Shown: piece after piece, positions 1 to 7,163 of the stretch
Position numbering within the stretch: position 1 is the first letter of the stretch
Layout of the letters: the number at the start of each line of letters is the position of its first letter
Origin: Candidatus Opitulatrix cubana
GTDB taxonomy: Bacteria; Actinomycetota; Actinomycetes; Actinomycetales; Bifidobacteriaceae
Length of the DNA stretch: 32,151 nucleotides
Assembly (NCBI GenBank): GCA_031283665.1
Contig: JAITBJ010000048.1
Coordinates: 1-32,151, forward strand
Reading direction: 5' to 3'
Notes under the pieces: generated by a model
What the model was told of the DNA's origin: nothing
The model's database searches: none
What the model saw: the letters and a program-made list of their open reading frames with translations, nothing else
Translations under genes and position numbers: made by a program

Positions 1-101
1 TATTGGGAAGTAATTGATTGAATTAGTTGAGTTAAAAAACTCTTTAAATCTTTTGGTGTTCCTGCTAAGGTTTTTCTAATTTTTCCTGATTCTGTAATCA
101 T
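1..101 (-). CDS. Partial ORF cut by the window edge, unknown function
   Basis: An open frame starts with ATG two bases after the stop of the tail-fibre-like gene and runs off the left edge. It reads MITESGKIRKTLAGTPKDLK and continues for 33 codons without a stop. The tight spacing to the upstream gene suggests one transcript. The visible residues are basic and polar, with no signal peptide or recognisable motif. I do not recognise the family. It was too short for the ORF track. It could also be a chance open frame, since only about 100 bases are visible. Confidence 0.4.
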   Translation of the reverse strand, partial: MITESGKIRKTLAGTPKDLKSFLTQLIQSITSQ

Positions 102-103
102 TT

Positions 104-871
104 CTACGGGGATGGAGCAGGAGTTCCGCATGAAATTGTAAGAGGCGTCCATCCTTTGTCAGTTACTCCATCTGGTTCACTTTCAGATGTGTTTGTCAAA
201 AGTACATCGTCCGATTGTATAATTGGACCAGAGGCTCCAATTAGTTGTGCTTTACCTGAAGCATAAAAAGCGTGGTTGGCGACATTTCTATTATCTCTTA
301 TCCAAATTGAATATATTCCATCTGTATTGACTATAGCAAATTCTATCTTGGTTGTATTTGTAGTAGAAAAAAGAGTTGGGCACCACCTAGCCCCAGTTAT
401 ATAAGGAATGGTCTCTGAAATATTTTTAAAGATAGCTAAATATACTGTTCCGCTGACATTTTCAGTATTGCCGTTTAGAAGATATAGAGAAAAATTGTAA
501 CTTGCATTATAGCTATTGCGATATGTATAAGCAAGAATTTTTGAATAAAGCGTGTAAGTTTGGGACTTCCAGATGTAGGGAGAGTTGGCCTTCCAGCCTG
601 TTGGATAGTTAATCGCAGTATTCATTTCGGTGGTGGATGAAACCTCTAAATTAGTTCGTGCATTAGCTGCATTATTACTTCCAGTTCCACCCTTAGCTAT
701 TGGTAAAACTGAACTAGCGCCACTGGTAGCAGAGTTTAATTCATATCCGCCAATCGCACAAATTAATCCAAACAGTAGCACTGTGATAACAGCACCAATT
801 TTTTGAGGCTTGATTTGTTGCAATTTGTTTTTTAATGTATTCTGTATTTTAGGTTTAATTTTTGTATTCAT
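104..871 (-). CDS. Membrane-anchored surface protein with phage tail-fibre-like GGTG motif
   Basis: This 255-aa protein has a basic cytoplasmic N-terminus (residues 1-25), one hydrophobic segment (about 26-45, GAVITVLLFGLICAIGGY) and a long polar exterior. Just after the membrane segment comes LPIAKGGTGSNNAANARTNL, close to the GGTG-ATTA-ARTNL motif that recurs in phage tail fibres and some bacterial surface proteins. The rest is rich in Ser, Thr, Asn and Tyr, as in beta-structured receptor-binding or adhesive domains, and the C-terminus has two Cys-containing stretches. No phage structural or lysis genes lie nearby, so a cell-surface or pilin-like role is more likely than a prophage remnant. 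There is no clear ribosome-binding site; a weak -10 (TAAACT) lies 6 nt from the ATG and a run of eight G lies just upstream. The function is inferred only from the motif. Confidence 0.7.
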   Translation of the reverse strand: MNTKIKPKIQNTLKNKLQQIKPQKIGAVITVLLFGLICAIGGYELNSATSGASSVLPIAKGGTGSNNAANARTNLEVSSTTEMNTAINYPTGWKANSPYIWKSQTYTLYSKILAYTYRNSYNASYNFSLYLLNGNTENVSGTVYLAIFKNISETIPYITGARWCPTLFSTTNTTKIEFAIVNTDGIYSIWIRDNRNVANHAFYASGKAQLIGASGPIIQSDDVLLTNTSESEPDGVTDKGWTPLTISCGTPAPSP

Positions 872-899
872 AGTTATAGTTTACAAAAAAATCGCCGAA

Positions 900-907
900 C
901 CCCCCCC
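900..907 (-). repeat. G8 homopolymer tract upstream of the tail-fibre-like gene
   Basis: Eight consecutive C on the plus strand (G on the coding strand) lie 28 nt upstream of the start at 871. If the -10 box is TAAACT (878-883), the tract begins 16 bp from it, at the -35 position. Slippage there would change promoter geometry. Long G runs are very rare elsewhere in this AT-rich window. Phase variation is inferred, not shown. Confidence 0.55.
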
Positions 908-996
908 GTGCACATAATTATAACAAAATTATAACAATGAGTTTTTTTATTTTTTTTAATTTTTAATGTGATTAAGTTTGAAATAGTATAATTTTG

Positions 997-1069
997 CAGG
1001 GCGGACAGGACTTGAACCTGCAACCCTCGGTTTTGGAGACCGATGCTCTACCAATTGAGCCACCGCCCT
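997..1069 (-). tRNA. trnW: tRNA-Trp (CCA anticodon)
   Basis: On the minus strand the acceptor arm AGGGCGG pairs with CCGCCCT. The D arm contains GGCTCAATTGGTAGAGC, the anticodon loop reads CTCCAAA (anticodon CCA), and the T arm contains GGTTCAAGTCC. The discriminator base is G, and the 3'-terminal CCA is not encoded. TATAAT at about 1091-1096 can be read on this strand too and may be its -10 box. In many actinobacteria tRNA-Trp precedes secE on the same strand; here it points away from secE. Confidence 0.95.
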
Positions 1070-1133
1070 ATTTACATATTTAGTTTATATTATAATGCTC
1101 GTTTTTACAAATAGAGTATTTTTCTTTCAAGAT

Positions 1134-1163
1134 TTGCTAATGTGTGGTAATCTATATTATATC
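1134..1163 (+). promoter_or_regulatory. Candidate promoter of the secE-nusG cluster
   Basis: TTGCTA (1134-1139) is followed by overlapping -10-like hexamers TATATT, TATTAT and TATATC (1153-1163), giving spacers of 13-18 bp. The region lies 60 bp before secE in the space that divides it from the divergent tRNA-Trp. No better candidate was seen, but the match is modest. Confidence 0.35.
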
Positions 1164-1222
1164 CCCCAAATTATACACAGATTTGCTGTATAGGGCGGAA
1201 AAGAGTAAAAAAAAGGAGAAAA

Positions 1223-1408
1223 ATGAGTGCTATAAAAAAGTTTGTGCTTGAGGTGATTGCTGAGCTAAAGCGAGTAGTCTATCCAACAAGGGCAGAGCTT
1301 ATAGAAAACTCAATAGTAGTTTTAGTGTTTGTGACTATTATGATGGCATTTATCACTCTTATAGATTTTGGAATTGGTCAAGGCGTGATGGCCTTGTTTA
1401 CGAAATAA
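1223..1408 (+). CDS. secE: Preprotein translocase subunit SecE
   Basis: SecE is the small essential clamp of the SecYEG channel in the cytoplasmic membrane. This 61-aa single-span form has the conserved amphipathic stretch EVIAELKRVVYPTRAEL (about 10-26), then one membrane helix (about 28-50). The length fits the short SecE of Gram-positive bacteria. The start follows a strong AGGAGA ribosome-binding site 4 nt upstream. The gene is 24 nt from nusG, the usual partner. Its last codons and stop are tandemly repeated just downstream (17-bp period). Confidence 0.95.
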   Translation: MSAIKKFVLEVIAELKRVVYPTRAELIENSIVVLVFVTIMMAFITLIDFGIGQGVMALFTK

Positions 1409-1428
1409 GGATGTTTACGAAATAGGTA
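1395..1428 (+). repeat. 17-bp tandem duplication over the secE stop codon
   Basis: TGTTTACGAAATAAGGA (1395-1411) holds the secE stop and is followed at once by TGTTTACGAAATAGGTA (1412-1428), 15 of 17 bases identical. The second copy is out of frame with secE and ends 5 nt before nusG. Confidence 0.85.
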
Positions 1429-1432
1429 ATTA

Positions 1433-2131
1433 ATGAGTGAAGAAGTAAAAGATCAAGAAAAGACTACTGAAAGTGTAGTAGCTCCTGCTGAAAAAGCATC
1501 TGTAGAGGTAGATCCTAAAGTAAAAGAGCTAAAAGAGCGTTTGCAAAAAGAAAATGGCAAATGGTATGTAATACATTCGCAAGTAGGATTTGAAAACACT
1601 GTAAAAGATAATTTAGAAAAGCTTTTGACAAGTGGAAGAGCTGGTTCAGATGCTGTTTATGAAGTGGTGGTGCCTACACATATTGAAACTACTGTAAAAG
1701 GTGGTCAGAAAAAATCGAAAGTGGTAGTTAGAATACCCTCTTATGTGTTAGTCAGGATGGATTTGAATGAGGATTCTTGGACTTTAGTTAGAAACACACC
1801 TGGAGTTACATCATTTGCAGGATTAGGTCGTCAGCCAGTGCCTCTTACTATAAAAGAAGTGATGTCTATGTTAGAGCCTATGATTTTGTCTGATGAAAAA
1901 ATCATTGAAGAGGAAAAAGCTCCAGAGCAGGTGAAAAGGACTCGCGCAAAAGCAAATGTAAATTACGAAGTGGGCGAGTTTGTCACAGTTATAGATGGAC
2001 CTTTTGAATCATTAGATGCTACTATTACAGAAGTGAATACAGAATCTGAGAAAATTAAGGTTTTAGTGTCTTTATTTGGAAGAGAGACACCTGTGGAATT
2101 AGGATTTGATCAAATAGAGAAGAAAGATTAA
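1433..2131 (+). CDS. nusG: Transcription antitermination factor NusG
   Basis: NusG binds RNA polymerase and couples it to Rho or to the leading ribosome. This 232-aa protein has a charged N-terminal extension (1-42) typical of actinobacterial NusG. The NGN domain follows (from about 43, [13 protein letters not shown], to about 150, with the [10 protein letters not shown] stretch), then a linker, then the C-terminal KOW domain (about 176-232, [18 protein letters not shown]). All parts are intact. It lies between secE and rplK, the canonical order. The ATG was chosen because it opens the frame directly after secE, although no strong ribosome-binding site is visible. Confidence 0.97.
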   Translation: MSEEVKDQEKTTESVVAPAEKASVEVDPKVKELKERLQKENGKWYVIHSQVGFENTVKDNLEKLLTSGRAGSDAVYEVVVPTHIETTVKGGQKKSKVVVRIPSYVLVRMDLNEDSWTLVRNTPGVTSFAGLGRQPVPLTIKEVMSMLEPMILSDEKIIEEEKAPEQVKRTRAKANVNYEVGEFVTVIDGPFESLDATITEVNTESEKIKVLVSLFGRETPVELGFDQIEKKD

Positions 2132-2143
2132 AGAAAGGCGATT

Positions 2144-2566
2144 ATGGCAAAAGAAATTGTTGGGATTATAAAACTTCAAATTCCTGCAGGGCAAGCTAAT
2201 CCTGCTCCACCAGTTGGTACAGCATTAGGCCCTCATGGCGTAAACATTATGGAGTTTTGTAAAGCGTATAACGAAGTTACTCAGTCCGAGGCAGGAAGTA
2301 TAATACCTGTAGAGATAACTGTGTATGAAGATAGATCTTTTACATTTATTACTAAAACACCTCCAGCAGCTGATTTAATAAAGAAAGCTGCAAAAGTGAA
2401 AAAAGGTGCAGCAAATCCGCTGACTACAAAAGTGGGAGCTATTACATGGGACCAATGTAAGCAAATTGCTGAGCAAAAAATGAAAGATCTTAATGCTAAT
2501 GATTTAGATGCAGGAGCAAAAATAATTGCTGGCACTGCAAGATCCATGGGTATTAAAGTAAATTAA
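2144..2566 (+). CDS. rplK: 50S ribosomal protein L11
   Basis: L11 forms the GTPase-associated stalk base on 23S rRNA. At 140 aa it has the usual length. It shows the N-terminal signature [20 protein letters not shown] with the proline-rich switch, and the C-terminal RNA-binding domain ending in GTARSMGI. An AAAGAAAGG ribosome-binding site lies 7 nt before the ATG. The gene follows nusG by 12 nt and precedes rplA. Its final codons and stop are duplicated downstream with a 19-bp period. Confidence 0.98.
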   Translation: MAKEIVGIIKLQIPAGQANPAPPVGTALGPHGVNIMEFCKAYNEVTQSEAGSIIPVEITVYEDRSFTFITKTPPAADLIKKAAKVKKGAANPLTTKVGAITWDQCKQIAEQKMKDLNANDLDAGAKIIAGTARSMGIKVN

Positions 2567-2586
2567 CGGTATTAAGGTAAACTAAA
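2550..2586 (+). repeat. 19-bp imperfect tandem duplication over the rplK stop codon
   Basis: GTATTAAAGTAAATTAAC (2550-2567) contains the rplK stop, and GTATTAAGGTAAACTAAA (2569-2586) repeats it with 15 of 18 bases identical. The second copy lies in the rplK-rplA spacer. Confidence 0.8.
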
Positions 2587-2595
2587 TATAGAAAA

Positions 2596-2631
2596 CAGTA
2601 GCAGGACAGCGTTAGTCCAGACTACAGCTGC
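2596..2631 (+). promoter_or_regulatory. Hairpin in the rplK-rplA spacer, candidate L1 autoregulatory site
   Basis: The spacer can fold with an outer stem GTAG (2598-2601)/CTAC (2622-2625) and an inner stem GGAC (2604-2607)/GTCC (2615-2618), separated by an asymmetric internal loop. Ribosomal protein L1 is known to repress its own operon by binding an mRNA mimic of its rRNA site. The position directly before rplA fits that role, but I could not compare it with an L1 leader model. Confidence 0.35.
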
Positions 2632-2656
2632 AAACTAAACGAAAGAGAGGAAGCAG

Positions 2657-3346
2657 ATGCAAAAACGCGGAAAAATATATAATCAGGCTTTGTCTAAAAT
2701 AGATAAGTCACGAGTTTACACAACTGATGAGGCTTTTGAGATTTTGAAATCTTTGCCTGATAAGAAATTTGATGAGACTATAGATGTGTCAGTGCGCTTA
2801 TCAGTGGACCCTAAAAAAGCTGATCAAATGGTTAGAGGCACTGTAAGTTTGCCAAATGGCACAGGAAAAACTGCAAAAGTGATAGTTTTTGCACAAGGCG
2901 AAAATGCCGAGGCGGCTAAAGCTGCTGGGGCTGATGAAGTGGGCGCTGATGAGCTAATTGAAAAGGTTTCAAAAGGTTATACAGATTTTGATGCTGCTGT
3001 GGCTACACCTGACCTTATGGGAAAAGTTGGTAAATTAGGTAGAGTTTTAGGTCCAAGAAATCTTATGCCAAACCCTAAAACAGGCACAGTGACTCCAGAT
3101 GTGAAAAAAGCAGTGGAAGATATAAAAGGCGGAAAAATAGATTTTAGAATAGACCGCAATTCTAATTTAGCGTTTATTATTGGGAAAAAATCATTTGAGA
3201 AGACGGCTTTAGTAGAAAACTTTTCTGCTGCTATGGATGAAGTTATTCGTTTGAAGCCAGTAAGCGTAAAAGGTAGATATATTACAAAAGTGGCTATTTC
3301 ATCAACACAAGGACCATCTATTATAGTAGATGTGACACAATTATAA
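2657..3346 (+). CDS. rplA: 50S ribosomal protein L1
   Basis: L1 forms the mobile stalk at the ribosomal E site and is also a translational repressor of its operon. The 229-aa length is standard. Motifs include the N-terminal [14 protein letters not shown] and the RNA-binding signature [20 protein letters not shown] (about 116-135), followed by GTVTPDV. The ATG follows GAGAGGAAG. A structured spacer upstream may be the regulatory target. rplJ-rplL, often found nearby, are absent; rplS follows instead. Confidence 0.98.
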   Translation: MQKRGKIYNQALSKIDKSRVYTTDEAFEILKSLPDKKFDETIDVSVRLSVDPKKADQMVRGTVSLPNGTGKTAKVIVFAQGENAEAAKAAGADEVGADELIEKVSKGYTDFDAAVATPDLMGKVGKLGRVLGPRNLMPNPKTGTVTPDVKKAVEDIKGGKIDFRIDRNSNLAFIIGKKSFEKTALVENFSAAMDEVIRLKPVSVKGRYITKVAISSTQGPSIIVDVTQL

Positions 3347-3358
3347 AGGAGTAAAATT

Positions 3359-3706
3359 ATGCAAACACTAGACGCAGTAGATAAAGCAAATTTGAAAGAG
3401 AATCTTCCACAGCTCAGATCAGGAGACACTGTAAAAGTTAATGTTAAGGTTGTAGAGGGAAACCGATCTCGTATACAGGTTTTTCAGGGTGTGATAATTG
3501 CTATTAACGGCTCTGGGGTGCGACAAACTATTACTGTTAGAAAGCAGTCATTTGGCGTAGGCGTGGAAAGGATTTTTCCTATACATTCACCATCTGTAGA
3601 GTCATTAGAAGTTTTGACACATGGAGATGTGAGAAGAGCAAAACTTTATTATCTGAAAAATCTTGTTGGTAAAAAAGCTAGAGTTAGAGAAAAAAGAGAA
3701 AACTAA
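3359..3706 (+). CDS. rplS: 50S ribosomal protein L19
   Basis: L19 lies at the 30S-50S interface. At 115 aa it has the standard length and shows [20 protein letters not shown] and the conserved [14 protein letters not shown] segment, then [16 protein letters not shown] clear AAAGGAG ribosome-binding site precedes the ATG. rplS usually follows rpsP-rimM-trmD and precedes lepB. Here the rplS-lepB pair is kept but placed directly after rplA, so this is a fused gene order. Confidence 0.98.
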   Translation: MQTLDAVDKANLKENLPQLRSGDTVKVNVKVVEGNRSRIQVFQGVIIAINGSGVRQTITVRKQSFGVGVERIFPIHSPSVESLEVLTHGDVRRAKLYYLKNLVGKKARVREKREN

Positions 3707-3708
3707 TT

Positions 3709-4401
3709 ATGTCCGAAGATAACTTGAGTGAGGCTATAACAGATTGGAAAGCTAAACGGGAAGTTAATCAGGAGGCAAAAAAGAAATGGCCTTTTTGGGC
3801 GCAGCTGTTAACTATTTTTGGCACAGCTTTTATATTATCAGTGTTTGTAAGAGTCTTTTTATTTCAGCCATTTCTTATTCCAAGCGGGTCTATGAGACCT
3901 ACATTAGTGGAAAATGATAGAATAGTAGCTAATAAATTATATCCTAAACCATTTGGTCTAAATCATCAAGACATTATAGTGTTTAGAGATCCAGGCGGTT
4001 GGCTTCTGCTTCATAATTTAGAAAATGATAATGATTCTTCATCTCTGTCAGGAGTTTTGGAGTTTTTTGGTCTCAAAGCTCCTGAAGATGAGTATTTGAC
4101 AAAACGCCTTATAGGTATGCCAGGTGATCATATAACATGTGATGGAAACGGCGGACCTGTGGAGATAAATGGAGCGCCATTGAGCGAGCCTTATTTGCCG
4201 CAAGGCGCTTTTCCCTCTCAAGCAAAAATAGATGAAACAGTGCCCCCTAATATGCTCTATGTGTTAGGCGATAACAGATCTAACTCTGCGGATTCGCGCT
4301 ATAATAAAGATAAAGAATATGGTGGATTTGTGCCTGTTGCAAATGTGGTTGGAAAAGTGGTAGCAATTATGTGGCCTTGGGACCATATGAAAACTTTTTA
4401 A
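3709..4401 (+). CDS. lepB: Type I signal peptidase
   Basis: The enzyme cleaves signal peptides from exported preproteins on the outer face of the membrane by a Ser-Lys dyad. The 230-aa sequence has one N-terminal membrane helix (about 30-52), then the box with the catalytic serine, IPSGSMRPT (Ser61). DIIVFRDPGG follows, then the catalytic lysine in LTKRLIGMPGD (Lys132), and box E, LGDNRSNSADSR. All signature residues are present. The start lies 2 nt after the rplS stop, so the genes are probably translated together. The length and single anchor fit the Gram-positive/actinobacterial type. Confidence 0.97.
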   Translation: MSEDNLSEAITDWKAKREVNQEAKKKWPFWAQLLTIFGTAFILSVFVRVFLFQPFLIPSGSMRPTLVENDRIVANKLYPKPFGLNHQDIIVFRDPGGWLLLHNLENDNDSSSLSGVLEFFGLKAPEDEYLTKRLIGMPGDHITCDGNGGPVEINGAPLSEPYLPQGAFPSQAKIDETVPPNMLYVLGDNRSNSADSRYNKDKEYGGFVPVANVVGKVVAIMWPWDHMKTF

Positions 4402-4480
4402 AAATAACTGTTTACCTGTAAATGCTAACTGTGTAATTTTTGTAAAATCACTTCTAACATAAGTATACAGGTTTAAAATA

Positions 4481-4489
4481 TGCTATCAT
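4481..4489 (+). promoter_or_regulatory. Extended -10 promoter element before adhE
   Basis: TGCTATCAT is an extended -10 (TGn-TATCAT, 4484-4489). It lies 36 nt before the adhE start in the 124-bp spacer after lepB. No clear -35 was seen. The same TGC-TAT pattern occurs before other genes in the window. Confidence 0.45.
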
Positions 4490-4525
4490 TTATATAGAAA
4501 ACATTATTGCAAATAAAGGAGAATA

Positions 4526-7129
4526 ATGGTTGCAGAAGTTGAAAAAAAAGTTGACTTGGCGCTAAAAGCCCTTGATGAGTTTTACAAATTAGATCAAGAA
4601 AAAATAGATTATATAGTAAGTAAAATGTCAGTGGCAGGCTTGAATGCCCATCTAACATTAGCAAAAGAGGCTGTGGAAGAGACAAAAAGAGGCAGAATTG
4701 AAGATAAAGCAGTAAAAAACATTTTTGCTTGCGAGCATGTGACCCATTATTTGAAAAAGCAAAAAACAGTTGGCATTATTTCAGAAGACCCAATTTCTGG
4801 AATTATTGAAATTGCAGATCCTGTGGGAGTGATAGCAGGAGTGACGCCTGTTACAAATCCTACATCTACAACTATTTTTAAATCACTTTTAGCAATCAAA
4901 ACGCGTAATCCAATTATTTTCGGTTTCCACCCAAGTGCACAAAAATGCTCTGTGTCAGCTGCAAAAATTATGTTAGAAGCGGCTCGAAAAGCTGGTGCGC
5001 CGAAAAACTGCATTCAGTGGATAGAAAAGCCATCTATAGAAGCTACAAATGCGCTGATGAATAATGATGGTGTGGCTACAATTTTGGCAACAGGCGGAAA
5101 CGCTATGGTAAAAGCTGCATATTCATGCGGCAAGCCAGCACTAGGCGTGGGAGCAGGAAATGTGCCTGCATATGTAGAAAAGTCTGCTGATTTAGATAAA
5201 GCTGCTAATGATATTATCGTGTCTAAAAACTTTGATTATGGTATGATATGCGCTTCAGAGCAGGCTGTGATAGTTGATAAAAGCATTTATACTTCATTTC
5301 TTGGAAAGCTCAAAAAGCTCAATGCTTATGTTTGCACTCCGCAAGAGAAAGCAAAATTAGAAGAGTTTATATTCGGTGTGAAAGCTTATTCAAAAAATTG
5401 CTCACTCAAGTGTTTGAATCCTGATATAGTCGGTCAATCTCCACAATGGATTGCTAAAAATGCAGGATTTAGCGTTCCAGAATCCACATCTGTGATTTTA
5501 GCAGAGGTAAAAGAGGTAGGATGCAAAGAGCCGCTATCTGCAGAAAAGCTCTCTCCTGTGTTAGCAGTTTTGAAAGCTAATACTACTGCGCATGCGTTTG
5601 ATTTAGCAGAGGCGATGCTTGAAAACGGTGGTTTAGGTCATTCAGCTTGTATACATTCCACAGATAAAGAAATTATTAAAAAATACGGTATGAAAATGAA
5701 AGCATGCAGGATTTTGGAAAACTCTCCTACATCTTTAGGCGGTATAGGAGATGTTTATAACGCCATTATTCCATCATTGACTCTTGGATGCGGATCATAC
5801 GGAAAAAATTCAGTATCAAATAATGTGCAGGCAATAAACTTAGTAAATGTGAAAAGAATAGGACGGAGAAATAATAATATGCAATGGTTTAAGATTCCAC
5901 CAAAAATATATATAGAGCCAAACTCAATTCAGTATCTTCGTGATATGCAAGGTGTTCAAAAAGTAGCTATTGTCACAGATAAAGTGATGAGCGATCTTGG
6001 AATGACGCAAAAGGTTATAGATGAACTAGCTGCAAGAGGGGATGCTATTCAAACAAGAGTTTTAGATTTTGTGGAGCCGGAGCCATCTATTGAAACAGTG
6101 CAAAAAGGTGCTGAAATTATGAGAGGATTTTCGCCTGATACTATTATTGCATTAGGGGGCGGTTCACCAATGGATGCTGCTAAAGTGATGTGGCTTTTAT
6201 ACGAAAATCCGGATATTACTTTTGCAGATATTCGTGAAAAGTTTTTCGATATTAGAAAAAGAGCTTTCACACTTCCTAATTTAGGGCGTCTTGCTAAATT
6301 AGTTTGCATTCCTACATCATCTGGAACTGGTTCAGAGGTTACGCCTTTTTCGGTGATTACAGATCATAAAACAGGCTATAAATATCCGCTAGCAGATTAT
6401 TGCTTGACACCAAGCGTGGCAATAGTGGACCCTGTGCTAGCTATGACTCAGCCAAAATCGCTTGCATGTGATAGCGGCTTTGATGCTCTGACTCATGCTA
6501 TTGAAGCTTATGTTTCCACATATGCTAATGATTTTACAGATGGATTAGCTTTGCATGCTATTCGCCTAATATGGGATAATTTAGAGGAATCTGTAAATAA
6601 GGGAGCTGACGCACCTAAAGCACGAGAAAAAATGCATAATGCTGCCACTCTTGCTGGTATGGCATTTGGTTCTGCGTTTTTAGGATTGTGTCATGGAATG
6701 GCTCATACTATTGGCGCCACATTCCATATTCCGCACGGGAGAACAAACTCTATTTTATTGCCTAATGTGATAAGATATAACGCATCTAGTGATGTGAAAC
6801 CAACTTCATGGCCTAAATATGAAAAATATAATGCTGCTGAGCGCTATCAAGATATTGCAAAGCTGCTAAATTTGAAAGCATCTACACCAGTTCAAGGTTC
6901 TGAATCTTTAGCAAAAGCTGTGGAGGATTTGAGAGGCAGATTAGGAATGAGTGCATCGCTAAAAGAAGCGGGCGTGAAAAAAGCTGATTTAGATAAGTCA
7001 TTAGACGCTATTGCTATGAGAGCTTATGAGGACCAATGCACTCCTGCAAATCCTAGAGTTCCTATTTTAGAAGATATAAAAGCTTTAGCATTGAAGTGCT
7101 ATGACGGAGATTCGTGGAAAATTAAATAA
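4526..7129 (+). CDS. adhE: Bifunctional acetaldehyde-CoA/alcohol dehydrogenase
   Basis: AdhE reduces acetyl-CoA to acetaldehyde and then ethanol, regenerating two NAD+ in fermentation. The 867-aa protein has an N-terminal aldehyde dehydrogenase domain (about 1-440) with the catalytic cysteine in GMICASEQAV (Cys242). An iron-dependent alcohol dehydrogenase domain follows (about 450-867), with the NAD-binding ALGGGSPMDAAK and the metal-ligand motifs DALTHAIEAYVS and HGMAHTIGATFHIPHG. The length and two-domain order match AdhE proteins, which form spirosomes. GGAGA precedes the start. The last codons and stop are duplicated (14-bp period). I saw no convincing Rex operator upstream. Confidence 0.98.
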   Translation: MVAEVEKKVDLALKALDEFYKLDQEKIDYIVSKMSVAGLNAHLTLAKEAVEETKRGRIEDKAVKNIFACEHVTHYLKKQKTVGIISEDPISGIIEIADPVGVIAGVTPVTNPTSTTIFKSLLAIKTRNPIIFGFHPSAQKCSVSAAKIMLEAARKAGAPKNCIQWIEKPSIEATNALMNNDGVATILATGGNAMVKAAYSCGKPALGVGAGNVPAYVEKSADLDKAANDIIVSKNFDYGMICASEQAVIVDKSIYTSFLGKLKKLNAYVCTPQEKAKLEEFIFGVKAYSKNCSLKCLNPDIVGQSPQWIAKNAGFSVPESTSVILAEVKEVGCKEPLSAEKLSPVLAVLKANTTAHAFDLAEAMLENGGLGHSACIHSTDKEIIKKYGMKMKACRILENSPTSLGGIGDVYNAIIPSLTLGCGSYGKNSVSNNVQAINLVNVKRIGRRNNNMQWFKIPPKIYIEPNSIQYLRDMQGVQKVAIVTDKVMSDLGMTQKVIDELAARGDAIQTRVLDFVEPEPSIETVQKGAEIMRGFSPDTIIALGGGSPMDAAKVMWLLYENPDITFADIREKFFDIRKRAFTLPNLGRLAKLVCIPTSSGTGSEVTPFSVITDHKTGYKYPLADYCLTPSVAIVDPVLAMTQPKSLACDSGFDALTHAIEAYVSTYANDFTDGLALHAIRLIWDNLEESVNKGADAPKAREKMHNAATLAGMAFGSAFLGLCHGMAHTIGATFHIPHGRTNSILLPNVIRYNASSDVKPTSWPKYEKYNAAERYQDIAKLLNLKASTPVQGSESLAKAVEDLRGRLGMSASLKEAGVKKADLDKSLDAIAMRAYEDQCTPANPRVPILEDIKALALKCYDGDSWKIK

Positions 7130-7144
7130 TGAAAATTAAATAGT
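7117..7144 (+). repeat. 14-bp tandem duplication over the adhE stop codon
   Basis: GAAAATTAAATAAT (7117-7130) spans the adhE stop and is followed directly by GAAAATTAAATAGT (7131-7144), 13 of 14 bases identical. Confidence 0.8.
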
Positions 7145-7163
7145 TTTTTTGTAAGAGGTAATT

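Noticed and set aside
104-871. Prophage remnant, because of the tail-fibre motif
   Set aside because: The protein has a membrane anchor and no phage structural, lysis or integrase genes are near.
2977-3429. Minus-strand ORFs opposite rplK, rplA, adhE, the amidase, PTS, GH3 and the restriction genes
   Set aside because: They are shadows of well-conserved plus-strand genes, with no start signals or recognisable domains.
4402-4525. Possible Rex (redox repressor) operator before adhE, GTGTAATTTTTGTAAAATCAC
   Set aside because: Only the outer three bases are palindromic; it does not fit TTGTGA-N6-TCACAA.
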